A stretch of DNA of 64,000 bases from Fallopia convolvulus (GCA_964016875.1 OZ024733.1:21123324-21187323); one strand, 5' to 3'. Numbered from the stretch's first letter, positions 46,179 to 59,500 are shown. Translations and numbers: made by a program. The notes: generated from the letters alone by a model not told the origin.

Positions 46179-46793
46179 GTTGTCCACATGAACTGTGAGA
46201 GTTAGATTTCCATAGATCAATAGAAGAATTGTGAGATTTTAGAGCTCCCAAGGAATTGTGAAGAGAACCGTAAAGACTCAAATGTTTTACAGACAAATTG
46301 GGAGATTCATCATTCCATGGAACATTGACGAAAAATGTGAGGTTTCATGGCTTCGAGGAACAACTACTACAAAAGTGGTTGATTGGATTATGAGGAGGCA
46401 AATCAAGAACAATGTCGCATCAGGATTCCTTAGGGAACAACTAATTAGCGTAGGTGGAACGATACTCTAGCTTGGAGCATAAGGACGTGCATGTGTCAAA
46501 AAAGAACTTGCTTAATGAAGTTAGGAATTGTCATTTGGCTTTGTGGAAGACTAGATATGGAAAGAGAAGATTTAATCGCAAGACATGGGACACAAGTCTT
46601 AGAGATTTGGATAGATTAAGATAGAGTTTTATTTAAAAAAACAATATCTTGTAAATAAACAGGACGTATATTTTATATCTTTAGGTGTGAGTATATAGCA
46701 TTAATATCTTTAATTATATTGATTGTATGATGATCTAAGGCCAATATAAATGTGCATATGTAACAATTCTTGGATGCAATTGTATGCACTTTT

Positions 46794-46794
<1 letters not shown>
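46179..46794. other. Unassigned DNA, probably copia-2 LTR or flank
   Basis: A 70-codon frame (46258-46470) has no known domain. The sequence leads toward the copia-2 PBS at 47258 and may belong to its 5' LTR, but no LTR start was identified. Confidence 0.3.

Positions 46795-46840
<46 letters not shown>
46795..46840. repeat. (AG)23 microsatellite
   Basis: 46 bp of uninterrupted AG dinucleotides, inside what is probably the copia-2 LTR. Confidence 0.95.
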
Positions 46841-46848
<8 letters not shown>

Positions 46849-47272
46849 TAAAGAGATGATCTTAGGAATTGAGAAGATTTCTAAGACATCTATTGAACAA
46901 GAAGACACAACCTTTGAAGTTCAAAGTGTGTGGAATAGTTGCAACAAACAAATTAGTTGTAACTGAAGCAACAATAAAGTTTTGAAGCTTGAGAGGCCAA
47001 GTTTTTCAAGGTAAATTTATTTGGGTTTTGCTTGAGTTGATAGGAACTAAGAGCTGAGAAGTTAGGTGAGTATTCTAGGGAAAAATTACGTTCAAATCTT
47101 TACTTGTCTTGTAGTTACATGATTATCAATAAGAGAAGCATACACATCCTTCTAAGGAACTATGTCTTGTTTATGTATTTATTAATCCTATTGTGGAAAG
47201 GAAATGTTCTCTCATGAATAGTTCCCTGCCCTATTCCTAAAACACATCGATACAACAATTTGTATCAGGGCA
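46841..47272 (+). mobile_element. Copia-2: end of 5' LTR and primer binding site
   Basis: An LTR-like end CGATACAACA at 47257 is followed by ATTTGTATCAGGGC, a mutated form of the iMet site seen in copia elements (ATTGGTATCAGAGC). This parallels the SIRE-like element at 54405-54430 (CGATCCAACA, ATTGGCATCAGAGC). Confidence 0.6.
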
Positions 47273-47308
47273 TGTGCTCTAGAGTTGTGATAGTCTGTGT
47301 AGGGAACA

Positions 47309-49020
47309 ATGAGTACTTATGATGGGAACAATCATGGATACTCAATGGTACATCATCCAATCTTTGAAGGGGAGCAGTTTAGTTGGTGGAAGAAAAAGAT
47401 GGAAACTTACTCTTAGATTGGTCAAGTCAAAGAGTTGACTAAGACCACATGTAATATCTTATCTTACCCGGTCACTTACTAAATTCAGCCCTAAAGTAAG
47501 ACAAGCTATTCCATGTTTCTAAAATAGGAAATGGTGGAAGACAATGCCCAAAACAAACATGAAAGGCGCCCCATCTATGTGAAACTCGGCCCATAAAATC
47601 AAGTGATGGAATATGGGCTTGTTTGATGTTGAATCATAGTGACCCATCTCTTCTTGTTGGACTCTTCAACCATAGCTGCCAAACGAACTAGAATAGATCT
47701 TGTTCCTTGAGCAATCTTCTTAGCTCTACTCATGGTTATTGATCCCTCGAATCAACTCCTCGACGTCGATGGGAGACATAGCTGGTTTCACTGCATAATA
47801 TTGGACATTGTTGTCAATGGACCAAAGGATGTTACCATGAAGGATGCCACTACAAGAGCTAATGTTCCCAGATCGATAAATGCTTTGAGTAGTGAGGAAA
47901 AGCAGTTACTTTCTAAGAATTTTAAGGCTATTCCACGGAACATCTCATAGGATCTCTCACTTTCCATGAAGAAAAGATGAAATCCTATAAAGAGGACATG
48001 TCCCATAAGGAGAAAATTGCCTTAAGGGTAACCAATATGTTGAAGCAAGTCAATGAGGGCAATAAGAGAATAGAGGACAAGGATCCTGATGTAGCTCTTA
48101 TCACAAGTGTTGTGGGGAACTATATCCACAATAAGGACAAAGATGGGAATAGTACGTGTCAACGTAAGTCCTTTATGAAAGATTCTAACATTACATGTTA
48201 TAATTGTCAAGGATGGGGACACATCTCCAAGAACTGTCCCAACAAGATGGAACCAGAGGATAAAGACTCTTCCAAGAAGAAGAACGACAAAGGAAAGAAT
48301 TCCACCTTCATTTTTGCACAGGGGAGCGGTTTTGATGATGAACCATAATCATGGGTATTTTCCAATATGGGTTTGGTGGCTAAGGAACTAAATGCATCGG
48401 GTTCCAAGGAGAAGGTAAGTGAAAAGTCTGATCTTGTTACCGAGTTGAAGTCTTTTAGAAAAGGTTCCTTAATTAAGTTCATTGAGAATGTGTGAAAAGA
48501 AAAAAATTAGAAGAGTACTTGAAGAAGCTAGATGTTTTTCTATATCTTATGATGTTTGTCCCATTCTTAAACTTGATGTTGATAACTTGATGACTAAGAG
48601 TAAGGAACTGCATGCTAGTTTAGAAATTTTTAAATCTAAAAATTTGGAACTTTTCTAAAGAGTTAAAGTCAGTGGTTCTCTCTGATCAAGTTGAGTTGAA
48701 TAACTTGACAACTAAGGTTGATGAACTTGTTTCCATTGACCTTATAAATGAGAACTAACTTTATGAGTTTGAGATTTCTTTAAGAATAGCCAGAGAGAAA
48801 GTTTAAAGACAAGGATCGGAGTTGTTTTGTCTTCAAAGGAGGTTGCAAAGTGCCAACGATTAAAACAAGAATTTGAAAGTTTCAAGGGCCAAAGGCACAA
48901 CCATAGTTCAAGGATAGCTATGGGAACTAGGAACATTGTGGGCACTACACAACTCACTAAGACTCTCATGTGCTTCCTCTCTTTTTTTTTTGGCACCAAG
49001 CTCACAAAGTTATCTCAATA
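47309..49020 (+). pseudogene. Copia-2 gag remnant (SIRE-like), heavily broken
   Basis: Starts ATG 47309 (MSTYDGNNHGYSMVHHPIFE, GEQFSWWKKKMETY), typical of copia gag. It is interrupted at 47412-47796 by an inverted gypsy C fragment, then resumes (VVNGPKDVTMKDATTRANVP, SINALSSEEKQLLSKNFKAI). 47977-48348 continues gag (MLKQVNEGNKRIEDKDPDVA) with a CCHC knuckle CYNCQGWGHISKNC and a Lys-rich tail. Beyond 48349 the frames break repeatedly, with coiled-coil-like pieces (ELKSVVLSDQVELNNLTTKV) to about 49020. No protease, integrase or RT remains. It resembles the 54468-56502 gag in layout. Confidence 0.75.
47412..47796 (-). mobile_element. Inverted gypsy C fragment inserted in copia-2 gag
   Basis: The reverse complement of the gypsy C pol 3' end plus about 40 bp of its LTR. 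On the minus strand it reads MSPIDVEELIRGINNHE-like sequence, RAKKIAQGT, then TTTAGAAACATGGAATAGC and the LTR start. It is more diverged than the other copies. The copia gag sequence continues on both sides. I could not identify a target duplication. Confidence 0.7.
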
Positions 49021-49882
49021 ATGCGTTGGAAATAAACCTAGCATAACCTTCTTTATATACTTATGGATATTATAATTTTATCCATAAAAATAATATGGAA
49101 GGATATTTTCATAGTTTTATCTTTAAGAATATTTCTATCTGAAAATAAAACTATCTAAAACCTTGCTTGCTTAAGCTCCAAGACAAGCTAACAACCACCT
49201 TTTTCCAACTCAGAACTCTAGACGCGTGTTCCTTGTTACCGCCTTCCATAAACTGCACTATGCTTTCCTGTGAGTCTGTGACCAACGAACATAGAATTAG
49301 CTCCTTTCTTGTTTTCTCCTGTTCCTTTGACAATTTTTGTTTATATTTTTCTTGTTAATTAAACACCTAAAATTACTTCAAATATAAACTATAAAATTAA
49401 TTAAAAAAATATCATCAAAATTTAAGAGAACAATCAGTTTTCTAATACCGATCCTCGCAAACCAGCCTGATTTGCTGCATTCACAATACCGATCCGAACT
49501 AAACATTTTTATCCATAATTTTAGAAGTCTATAAAGTCTTATAAAATATGGTAGACATAAATTCATTTTTTTGGTATTCAAATTTTAAATTTTATGTCTT
49601 TTTCACCTCCATTAAAAATATTTTTATGTACGTGCTAGCGTGATCAGATAATGTAATTTTTAGATACTGATTCCAGTCGACAATGGAGAGCAAATTATAT
49701 TCAGCAAACTAGTACATTATAGTTCTATTCATATCTTGTCATATGGAAAAAAAATTGAATTGATTATATGTATGGTCAATATTTTAGTGCCAATGATGAA
49801 GAAGTTTTTTTGGATAACTTTTATTTGTATCTTATCATATCTAAGAATATATAACATGCATTTCTTTAAAATTTCTAGTACA
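49021..49882. other. AT-rich DNA without a recognised gene
   Basis: Short frames of 60-67 codons occur on both strands, but no domain, repeat terminus or coding bias is apparent. It sits between the copia-2 remnant and the candidate Helitron. Confidence 0.4.
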
Positions 49883-52662
49883 CTAGTTGATGACCCGGGC
49901 CTTGCCCAGGAACTTTTTTAAATAAAAATTATAATATTTAATTGAAATATGACATAGATATTATAATTTATGTAACAAAAATAATATTACTAATTATTAA
50001 ATTAAATATTAATTATTTTAATTTATTTTAAATAATATTTTCTTATTATAAAAATGTATAAAAATATCATCTTATTCTTATGTAATGATCATAAGTTATA
50101 TATTCTTAAAAAAATGAAAATCATGGCATAAATTTAACATTAATAACTTTTATTCAACAGTCAGAGATGAATAATCTTTATTTATTTATTAAGGGATTCA
50201 TAATATAAAAAATCAATATACTTATGAATAGAAAAGTAATATATTGCAACACACAAGTGACACAACATATCTATACCGACACTAATTGAAAAGTCGTCAT
50301 AATTATTAATAGAAAATTAGTATAAAAAAATCAACATGCTTACGGATAGAAAATTTAGAAAGTTGTCATACTTGTGAATAGAAAATTAATATAAGAAAAT
50401 CTAAAATTTAATATATAATCTACAATAAAATACATGATCCATATTAGTTAAAAAAGTTGTCATGGTTATGGATAGAATATTATCACAAAAAATTTAGTAA
50501 CCAAAAATATGTTGATTGGGACATTAAAATTTTATGACAATATCACATTTAACTGTCATATTTATAGATAAAAAATTAATATATAAAACCAACATATTTA
50601 CGGAAGAAATTTAAAGAGGTGTCATTCTTTGTATAAAAAATTAATATTGAAAAATCCAAAATTAATATGAAAATATGGTCAATATTAATTAAAAACCTTG
50701 TCATACTTATAAATAATAAAATTAATATAAAAAATTCAATAATAATATAAAATATATGATTAAAAATATAATATGGTTCATACTAATTAAACAAATATCA
50801 TACTTTGGATTATAAAGTTAGTATAAATGAATATGAAAATTGAATATCGAAAAACCCGTTTTTTTAAAATATGATCCATATTTCATACCCATGCGGTATT
50901 ATATTAAAAAAGGAACTTGGGATATTAAATCGCTATTTTATATTTGTCATACTTATGGATAAAAACTTAATATTAAAAATCTATAATAAAAAATATACTT
51001 ACATATAGAAAAGCTATATAAAAAATAATTTTATGTTTATCCAATTTATGGATAAAAAATCTTATCTCTCTTTCTCTAATAGATTAAATTAGAATTTTTA
51101 TGTGTCATACATATGGATAGTGAATAACCGGTTTAAGATTAAGGGATCAATAATTTTTATTTATTTATTTCGGAATCTGTAATATAAAAAATCAGCAAAC
51201 TAATAGAAAATTAATACAAGGAAATCAAAAATTCAATATAAAATCTTCAATTATAAACACAATCCATATTAATTAAAACATTTTTCATAGTTATGGATAG
51301 AATATTAGCATAAACAATTTTGTAACTAAATATATAATGACTAAGACATTAAAATATAATGACAATATTGCATTTAATTGTCATATTTATAGATAAAAAC
51401 TAATATATAAAACTCAATATATTTATGGATGACAATATAAAAAGTTTTCATACTTTTGCATAGAAAATTAATATTGAAAAATATGAAATTAATATGAAAA
51501 ATATGATCAATATTGATTAAGAACATTGTCATACTCATGAATAAAAATTAATATAAAATTTGAAAATTAATATAAAGTACATGATTAAAGATATGGTTCA
51601 TATTAATTAAGAATGTTAGTATAATTTTTAATAGAAAGTTAATATGAAAGAATCTGAAAATTAAATATTTAAAATCCAAACTTTAAAATATGGTCCATAT
51701 TTCATACTTATGGATATAAGCTATCTATTTCATTTAAATTTATTAAATTTAATTTATTATGGGATATTAAATTAAAAAAGGGTAGGTTGGATATTAGTTT
51801 ACTATTTTATATTTTTCATACTGATGGATAAAAACATAAATGTAAAAAAATTTCAAACGTTTGTATAGAAAACTAATATTGAAAACTAATAAATTAATAT
51901 GAAAATTTCAAAATAAAAGGAAGATAGTGATTAAATTTAAGATATAGGGTTGGTACTTGGTAGTGTATACACATAGATAGAAAATTTTAAAATAATTAAT
52001 AATATAATATAAGGAAGCTAGAGATTAAATTTAAGATATATGGAAACTTTTTTAATTTATGGAAGATAATAAAAAACCCTATCTTGATAAAATAATATAT
52101 TATGCAATAAAAATTATTAGTAAAAATATAAGGAAGATATAATATATGATAATAAATATGTGCAATATCTTGTAATATATTATTAGTATAAAAGTTATTT
52201 ATTAAAAATAGGGTTTGAAAAATACAAATAATGTTATATATGGAAGATATAATTAATATTATAAATTCAATTTGATATAGATAGAATGTTCAAAATAAAA
52301 AATAGTTCATTATTAACGTAAAAAGTTATAGTGCGTAAGAAATTGCTTATGGATATATTTTATTTTAATATTTTTTTTATGTGCCATCATTATTAATATA
52401 TGGAAAGAAGATAATTACATATTATAATATAATGAACATGAACAAAGATAGAAATAATGGGTAGAGATAAAAATTTATCCAATCTCATAGAAAAATATTA
52501 TTAAATAAGATGAGTGGATAAAATTGGAAATTCCATAAGGTGGTTGAATTAGGTAATATATAATTAATTAAAAAATTATTATTAAAAATAGGGTAGTTGT
52601 AATATAAAAACTTAATGACGAATCTGCCCAAAAGTGTTTCAGGTTTAGAAGATATATATTGA
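49883..52662 (-). mobile_element. Candidate non-autonomous Helitron (2780 bp, very AT-rich)
   Basis: On the minus strand the left end reads CCTGGGCAAGGCCCGGG, a 7-bp-stem hairpin, then TCATCAACTAG followed by T. That is the Helitron 3' pattern (hairpin about 10 nt before CTRR, inserted before T). The right end reads A followed by TCAATATATATCTTC, matching the A/TC 5' pattern. The interior is extremely AT-rich, with degenerate direct repeats around the words CATACTTATGGATAG and AAAATTAATAT, and encodes no Rep/helicase. The termini fit the rules but are short, so comparison with related copies is what would settle it. Confidence 0.6.
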
Positions 52663-53590
52663 TTACATCCGAATATGCTCACTGGATAACTTTTTTTTCT
52701 GTTTTAATAACCAAATTAGTTTTTTTTGTAGAAAATAGCCAAATTAGTTGATAGTGTCTAATCCATGAAGAATGTCATTTCAGAGTCACTAATGTTAGCT
52801 AATTTTAAAAAGTGGGTACTAATTAAAAATGAAAATCAATAAAAGCTATTAACATTATTTAATATTTATGGGTATTTTCATACACACGAATCAAAGGGTT
52901 CAAATCTGGTGAGAAATGGCACCCCATAAGAAATGAGAATAAATCCACGCCATCCAACACACTATAATTTAATGGCAGCTTGAACGCACGTGTAAATAGG
53001 GTATTTCAATAAATAAAAAACAGCGTGTGTAGCTTAATAAATTCATTCTTTGACTTGTCGCCCAAACAAAAGCAGAGTTTTGGAAGGCTTTTCGAGATTC
53101 AAATCTAAATTTCGGTGACATATATTCAATTCTCGTTGTTCCTCTTCTAAAATTGAGTATTTCTCGTCAAACTTTTCGATATGTTGTTTAGGCAAAAGCT
53201 TCATTTTGTTCGAGATTTCCATTTTTACATAGTTCGCATTTAGATATGAGTTTGCTTTCAAATTTCATCGAAGATCGTACTACCTAAGTGATGGAGCCAG
53301 GTAATAAATGTTCCCTTCTCGATTTTGTACTATTTAAATTCAGATTTTTAGATTTTGATGAGACCTGCCTTCAAATTTGTTTGTTGTTACACATTAGAGC
53401 ACGATTTTTACGTATTCATGAGATTTCTACTAGATATTGTGTACTTTTAGCTTGATTTAGTTGAAGATGAAGGAAAAGTTCAACCTTAACACAAAATTAT
53501 TGATTGTTATGTTCATTCACACAAAAACTTAGAACATGAATTATTGTAAGGATGCACAAAATGAGAATAAGGAGGCACAAAAAGTGAATA
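52663..53590. other. AT-rich DNA, no gene recognised
   Basis: The minus-strand frame at 53043-53261 (72 aa) has no known domain. Composition becomes less AT-rich near 53560 as the copia E LTR begins. No start signal of that LTR could be fixed. Confidence 0.4.
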
Positions 53591-53599
53591 TTGATGCAC

Positions 53600-54414
53600 A
53601 ACTGCCAGATACCATATCTTCTGCGAGCAGGTACATGGTCACGAGTGACGGAACATTGTGAGGAACGATGGAGGGAACGGGTGACAGATTTAGGAAGCGC
53701 GTCTCAGAAGGAACACAACTTTCTATAAATGGCAAGTTACCATATCTTCTGCGAGCAATCTTCTACGAAGATTTACAGCTGTAGGCGGTTGCTTGAGGAG
53801 ATAAAAGAGAAGATAAGATCAATCTTCACACGATCTTATCTAGGGAAATCCGAGATCATTCGGTTTTGGGAAGAATCGGCATGGTTGAGGATCCGAAATC
53901 ACAAACAATCTTTTTCCTTATTGTGTGGGATTTGTTAAGTGGAATATCAACGTAATTAGGCAAGAATTACGTGTGAGATCAGACTTAACTTATCTTATAA
54001 ATATCTAGGTTTAGCTAGGGTAAAAAGTGTGGTTGAAGAAGACGAACTTGGAGAGAGAGCTTTTCAAGTGTACGATTGTGTGGCTTTTTCCGGTGAAGAA
54101 TCCACGAGTAAGTCAGTAGTTTACTTTGTCTTAGGTTTACGCTTAGGGTTGTAGAAGTCTAGTTGGTTGAACTTTGGTCGGTGCCTTAGTTACCAGGGAA
54201 CTTGACTTGCCTTGTAATCGTTGAAACTTAATAAAGGTATTCTATTGAAAATCCTCTGAGAAGGAGTCTCAGGGGTAGAGGTTTTTCTTTCTACGACTTG
54301 GTTGGTCGGACATAAAGTTTTCCTCTCTAAATTCTGTGTTGTTATTGTTTATTTCCGCTGCCCAGGGAACATTACTAGTTCCCTGACTTGTTACTAACGC
54401 GTCACGATCCAACA
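53600..54414 (+). mobile_element. Copia E 5' LTR (left boundary approximate)
   Basis: The right end CGATCCAACA at 54414 adjoins the PBS. Inside are a TATA box TATAAATAT (53996-54004), an AATAAAGG poly(A)-like signal (about 54232) and a 20-bp direct repeat TACCATATCTTCTGCGAGCA at 53616 and 53739. Repeated GGGAAC and GTTCCC words are scattered through the right half. The 3' LTR is not in the window, so the left edge could not be set by comparison. Confidence 0.65.
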
Positions 54415-54430
54415 ATTGGCATCAGAGCAG
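54415..54430 (+). other. Copia E primer binding site
   Basis: ATTGGCATCAGAGCAG follows the LTR, one base different from the iMet-type ATTGGTATCAGAGC used by SIRE-type copia elements. Confidence 0.8.
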
Positions 54431-54467
54431 GTTTGCTCTAGATTGTGTGTTAGTGCAGGAATACAGA

Positions 54468-56502
54468 ATGACTTCAAACAACACGCACAACGTAGGGATT
54501 GGAAACAACAAGCCTCCACTTCTTGTTCCTGGAGAATACGACCACTGGAGAATCCTCTTTGCCACTTGGCTCAAGAGCAATGACTACCAAGCATGGACAA
54601 TCATTGAGGATGGAGACTATGTCATTCCTGAAGCCAAGAAGGAAAAAAAATCCGAATGGGGACCAACTGAGTGGTCAGGAATGGAGAAGAACTACAAGGC
54701 ACAAATGCTGCTTAACAATGCCTTGGGTGTTGAAGATCTGCTAAGGGTGGTGAACTGCAAAACCACAAAATAAGCATGGGCATCCATTGAGCAGATGCAC
54801 ATTGGGAGTACGGATCTGAAGGAAAGCCATCAAAAAGAGGCTAAGAGGGAATTCTACAACTTCAAGATGGAGGATGGAGAAACCATTGCAACATACCAAT
54901 CTCGGTTTGAGGCTTTGGTGAATCGCATCAATCATTTGGGTATCGAGAAAACCATCACACATTCAGAGAAGGTTTCTGCGATTGTTGATGGTCTCGGTCC
55001 TAAGTATGTTGTTACCAGAGGCTTGCTAAGAGAAAATCCAATCACGAAGACTTGCATTCTTCATGAAATCTTTGGAAAGCTAACAGACTAAGAGCGATAT
55101 GAAAAAGTGAAAAGTAGCATCCCAAGTTCTGACAAGGGTATTGCTCTCAAAGTGGAAAAAGCCATTGAGAACATCACTGCAGGAAGAGGGGTGTATACCA
55201 TAGAGGAGGACTCTAACGTGGCGCTCATAACAAAAACAATGAGGGCTTTCTACAAAAAAGGCAAAAAGCAAGGAGCATGGAAGGAACAAGAGAAGATCAA
55301 CTCAGAGAAGAAGGATATCAAGGACGTTACCTGCTACAACTGTCAAGAAAAGGGTCACTATGCAAAGAGTTGTCCCAAAGGTAACGAGTATGGGAACGAA
55401 AAGAAGAAGGCCTACATCGCCGCATGGGATTTTGACTCAGATGATGAATCTGAACCAAAAGTCTGTGCCATGACTCTGAAGACCGAAGATGCTGACCCAG
55501 AGGCAACTCCTGAACAATTTCTTGATAGTTTAAAAAATGCTAAACAGTCAGATCTTCTTATCCTTGTTAAAAAGCTTTTTTGAAGATAACTTAGAGATGC
55601 AAGAAGAAATAGAAGCTTCTGATGAGAAATGTCTTAATCTTAAAGAAAAATTATCAGAAACTACTGTTACTAGTATTGTTCCTTGCTCAGAGTGCAAAGT
55701 TTTAAAAGAAGATATTAATACTCTCACTGAAACCAATAATGAGCTTAGATCGGATTTGCTTGTCTATAAACTCAAAAGAGAGGAATTAGAGAACGAGTTT
55801 TATAAACGAACTCAAATTGTGTTTAATCCGGCTAGGTGTGGTATTGGTTATGGAAAAGATAAATCTGAATATCCTCCCGATGACCTTAGCTTTGAAGAGA
55901 AGATGGAAAGAAAAGCTAGGGAACTTCAATCTGCTAGAGATAAAGTCACTCATCTAGAGGGTAGGGTTAAAATTCTTGAGAGTAATTTAAATGACAACTC
56001 TGAATGGTATTCTGGAAAAACTGCTCATAAGATATATCTTAAACAGTCTCAAGGGAACCAGCACAGGGTTCCTTCCAAGGAACGTGCGAAGGAAGGTACC
56101 CTCCAAAAACCACATCCTAAACGCTATCTTGGCGAATATTATAGGGTGTGCTATCATTGTGGTGGGGGAGATCATATTCAAAAAGACTGTAAGGTTAGAT
56201 TAGAAGAGTCTAACAAAAGGGCTCAAAACCAGAAAACAGGGAACAACAAGAAAGAGTGGTCTGGTAAGAAAAGTCAAGGGTATGACAAATCTCATCAGAA
56301 TAAAAAGAAACCAGCTTCTCAACCACAAAAGAAGCAAGATTTTAAAGCTGACAAAGGGAAAAACCAAGTTGATCCCTCAAACATTGTTTCTAGTTCCAAG
56401 AGTCCACAAAAAGCTACTTTAGTTCAATCTCAAATTTATCATTCTGTGAGCTATGCTAACCGACCCGGGAAGGCTAAGCATGTCTGGGTCGTTAAAACGT
56501 GA
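54468..56502 (+). pseudogene. Copia E gag (SIRE-like), interrupted by nonsense changes
   Basis: The likely start is ATG 54468 (MTSNNTHNVGIGNNKPPLLV). The gag core includes GEYDHWRILFATWLKSNDYQ and MLLNNALGVEDLLRVVNCKT. A TAA follows at about 54770, where related elements have Glu, then ESHQKEAKREFYNFKMEDGE. A second stop falls at 55089 (TD*ERYEKV), where Gln would be expected. A CCHC knuckle CYNCQEKGHYAKSC sits near 55330. After a frameshift near 55570, a coiled-coil region follows (ECKVLKEDINTLTETNNELR) and then a second knuckle CYHCGGGDHIQKDC near 56150. A long Lys/Gln-rich tail precedes pol. A large gag with extended coiled coil is characteristic of SIRE. The gene cannot be expressed whole. 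Confidence 0.85.
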
Positions 56503-56529
56503 TTTCTTTCTTGCAGGTTGAAGTGAGGG

Positions 56530-59500
56530 GGAACATTCGCTAGATCCTTGACAGCGGGCGTTCATGTCACATGACAGGGAATGAGAACATTCTGTCCTCA
56601 CTTCAAATCAATGCTGGAGGAAATATTTCCTTTGGCAACAACAATCAAGGAGAAATCATTTGAAGTCAAGCTAAATGATAAAACCAGCGTGAAAGACGTA
56701 AACTTGGTGAAAGGTCTTGGTTACAACTTGTTAAGCACTGCTCAGCTTTGTGACCAAGGGAACAATGAGGTATCTTTTACCACAGATGGTTGTATGATCA
56801 AGAACATGAAATCAAATCTTGTGGTCCTGAAAGGAAAGAGGCGCAACAATGTGTATTTTGTCGACTCCAGTTTCCAACCACAAGAAGAACTTTGCTTTGT
56901 AACAGTAGGTGACAAGACTGACCTCTGGCATAGAAGGTTTGGTCATGCAAATCATCGAGGAATTCACAAACTTTACTCACAAAATCTGGTGATAGGACTT
57001 CCCAAAGTTCTTACACAAAAGGAAAGTTTGTGTGAAGAGTGTGTGAAAGGGAAACAAAGCAAGTCATCTTTTCAGCCAAAGTTGTCAGTCAGCACCTCTC
57101 ATCCCCTTGAGATGGTACGCATGGATTTGTGTGGTCCCATGTGGGTGAGAAGTCATGGTGGTAGCAGGTACATTTTTGTCATTGTTGATGATTTTACTAG
57201 ATATACATGGACTCTTTTTCTAGGTTCCAAAAATGAGACGTTCATGGCGTTCAAAAGCTGGATCAAGAAAGTAGAAGCATCAAGAGGGCAGAAATTAAAG
57301 TCTATCAGGTCTGACAACGGAACAGAGTTCAAGAATTCCATGTTCCATAGCTATTGTGATGAACATGGAGTGTCTCAGAACTTTTCTACGCCGAGGACTC
57401 CTCAACAAAACGGCATAGCAGAGAGCAAGAATGGCACACTGCAAAACATGGCTCGAACTATGATACTGGCAAGTAACTTGCCTCGGTCCTTTTGGGCAGA
57501 GGCAGTCGGTACCACTTGCTACATCATTAACAGAGTCACCATACGTTCCAACTTTTCTAAAACTCCATATGAACTAATCAAGGGAAGAAAGCCAAATATT
57601 TCCCACTTGGAAGTTTTTGGATGCAGGTGCTTTATTCACAACAATGGAAAAGATGAGCTAGGCAAGTTCGATCCAAGGAGTGACGAAGGTATCTTTCTGG
57701 GATATGCATCCAACAGCAAGGCTTACAAGGTGTTCAATAAAAGGACTAAGAAGTTTGAAGAAAGCATTCATGTTGTCTTCGACGAGTCAAAAAATAGAGG
57801 GAACCTATCAAGTAATGAGGATGTATTGAAGGTTCTAAATGCAGATTCAGATGATGAAGTCGATCCAGATCAAGGGCACAAGCTCCAAATGAAGACGTCA
57901 CTCCTCCAAGTCCTGACTTGGAAGAAGATGATACACAAAGTGCTCTGGTTCCTGAAGATGATTCTCCACAAAATGAAGATCATGAGGAAGAAGGAACATC
58001 CCATGGAACGACAAGCCAACAGGAACAAGAGGAGTCAAGAACAGATCCCACTCAGATTGAAGTCAGAAATTATCATCAAAAGAGGGATCATCCTGTTGAC
58101 AACATCATCACTCCATATGATAAAGGTGTGCTTACTCGTTCCTCAATTAAGAATGTTTGTGCTTTCAATGCGTTTATCTCTCTTGCAGAGCCCAAGAATG
58201 TGAAGGAAGCATTAAAAGATCCTGACTGGATAGTTGCTATGCAAGAGGAACTACACCAGTTTGAGAGGAACAAGGTATGGAGATTAGTTCCCAAGCCACA
58301 ACACAAAATGGCTATAGGAACAAAGTGGGTTTTCAGGAATAAACGTGATGACACCGGAGCTGTCACAAGGAACAAAGCGAGACTTGTAGCAAAAGGGTAC
58401 AATCAACAAGAAGGAATTGACTACGATGAAACGTACGCTCCTGTTGCAAGAATAGAAGCCATTCGTCTTCTAATCGCATATGCTGCTCACAAGGGATTCA
58501 AATTGTATCAAATGGACGTGAAGACAGCATTCCTGAATGGGTACCTACAAGAGGAGGTTTATGTGCTACAACCTCCAGGGTTTGAAGATGTTGATCACCC
58601 TGACCATGTCTACATACTGGATAAGGCTCTCTATGGTCTTAAACAGGCTCCTCGTGCTTGGTATGATAGATTCGCTCAGTTTCTATTGACCAATGGATAT
58701 AGGCATGGTGTGATCGACAAGACATTGTTCCTAAGGGAACAAGACGGTGAGGTCTTAGTAGTTCAAGTTTATGTTGATGATATTATATTTGGTTCTACTA
58801 ACCCCAAACTTGTAGAAAGCTTCAAGAATTTAATGAGTAGTGAGTTTGAGATGAGCATGATCGGTGAACTCACTTTCTTCCTTGGTCTACAAGTGGTACA
58901 AAGTGATGAGGGAACAAAGGTACATCAACCAAAGTACATCAAGGAGCTATTGAATAAGTATGGTATGGATTCTACAAAAAGTTTTGATACCCCTATTTCT
59001 CCAAATACTCGTCTTGATGTTGATCTTAATGGTGTTGATGTGGATCAAACGATGTACCGTGGAATGATTGGTTCCTTATTGTACCTAACGGCCAGTCGGC
59101 CAGATATTATGTTCAGTGTGTGTCTTTGTGCAAGATTTCAGGCTAATCCTAAAGAAACACATCTGAAAGAAGTGAAGAGAATTCTACGTTACTTGAAAGG
59201 GAACGATGGGTTATGTCTATGGTATCCAAGACACAACTCGTTCCAACTTGTCGGATTCTTGGATGCAGATTTTGCAGGTCACTTGGTAGATAGGAAGAGC
59301 ACATCAGGAATGGCTCAATTTCTTGGGCCTTGCTTGGTGTCTTGGGGATCAAAGAAGCAAAATTCGGTTTCTCTATCCACGGCTGAAGCGGAGTATGTCG
59401 CAGCAGCCGCTTGTTGTTCCCAGGTATTGTGCTTAAAACAACAACTGGTGGATTTTGGTATGTCACTTGGAACTATTCCTTTCTTATGTGATAATACAAG

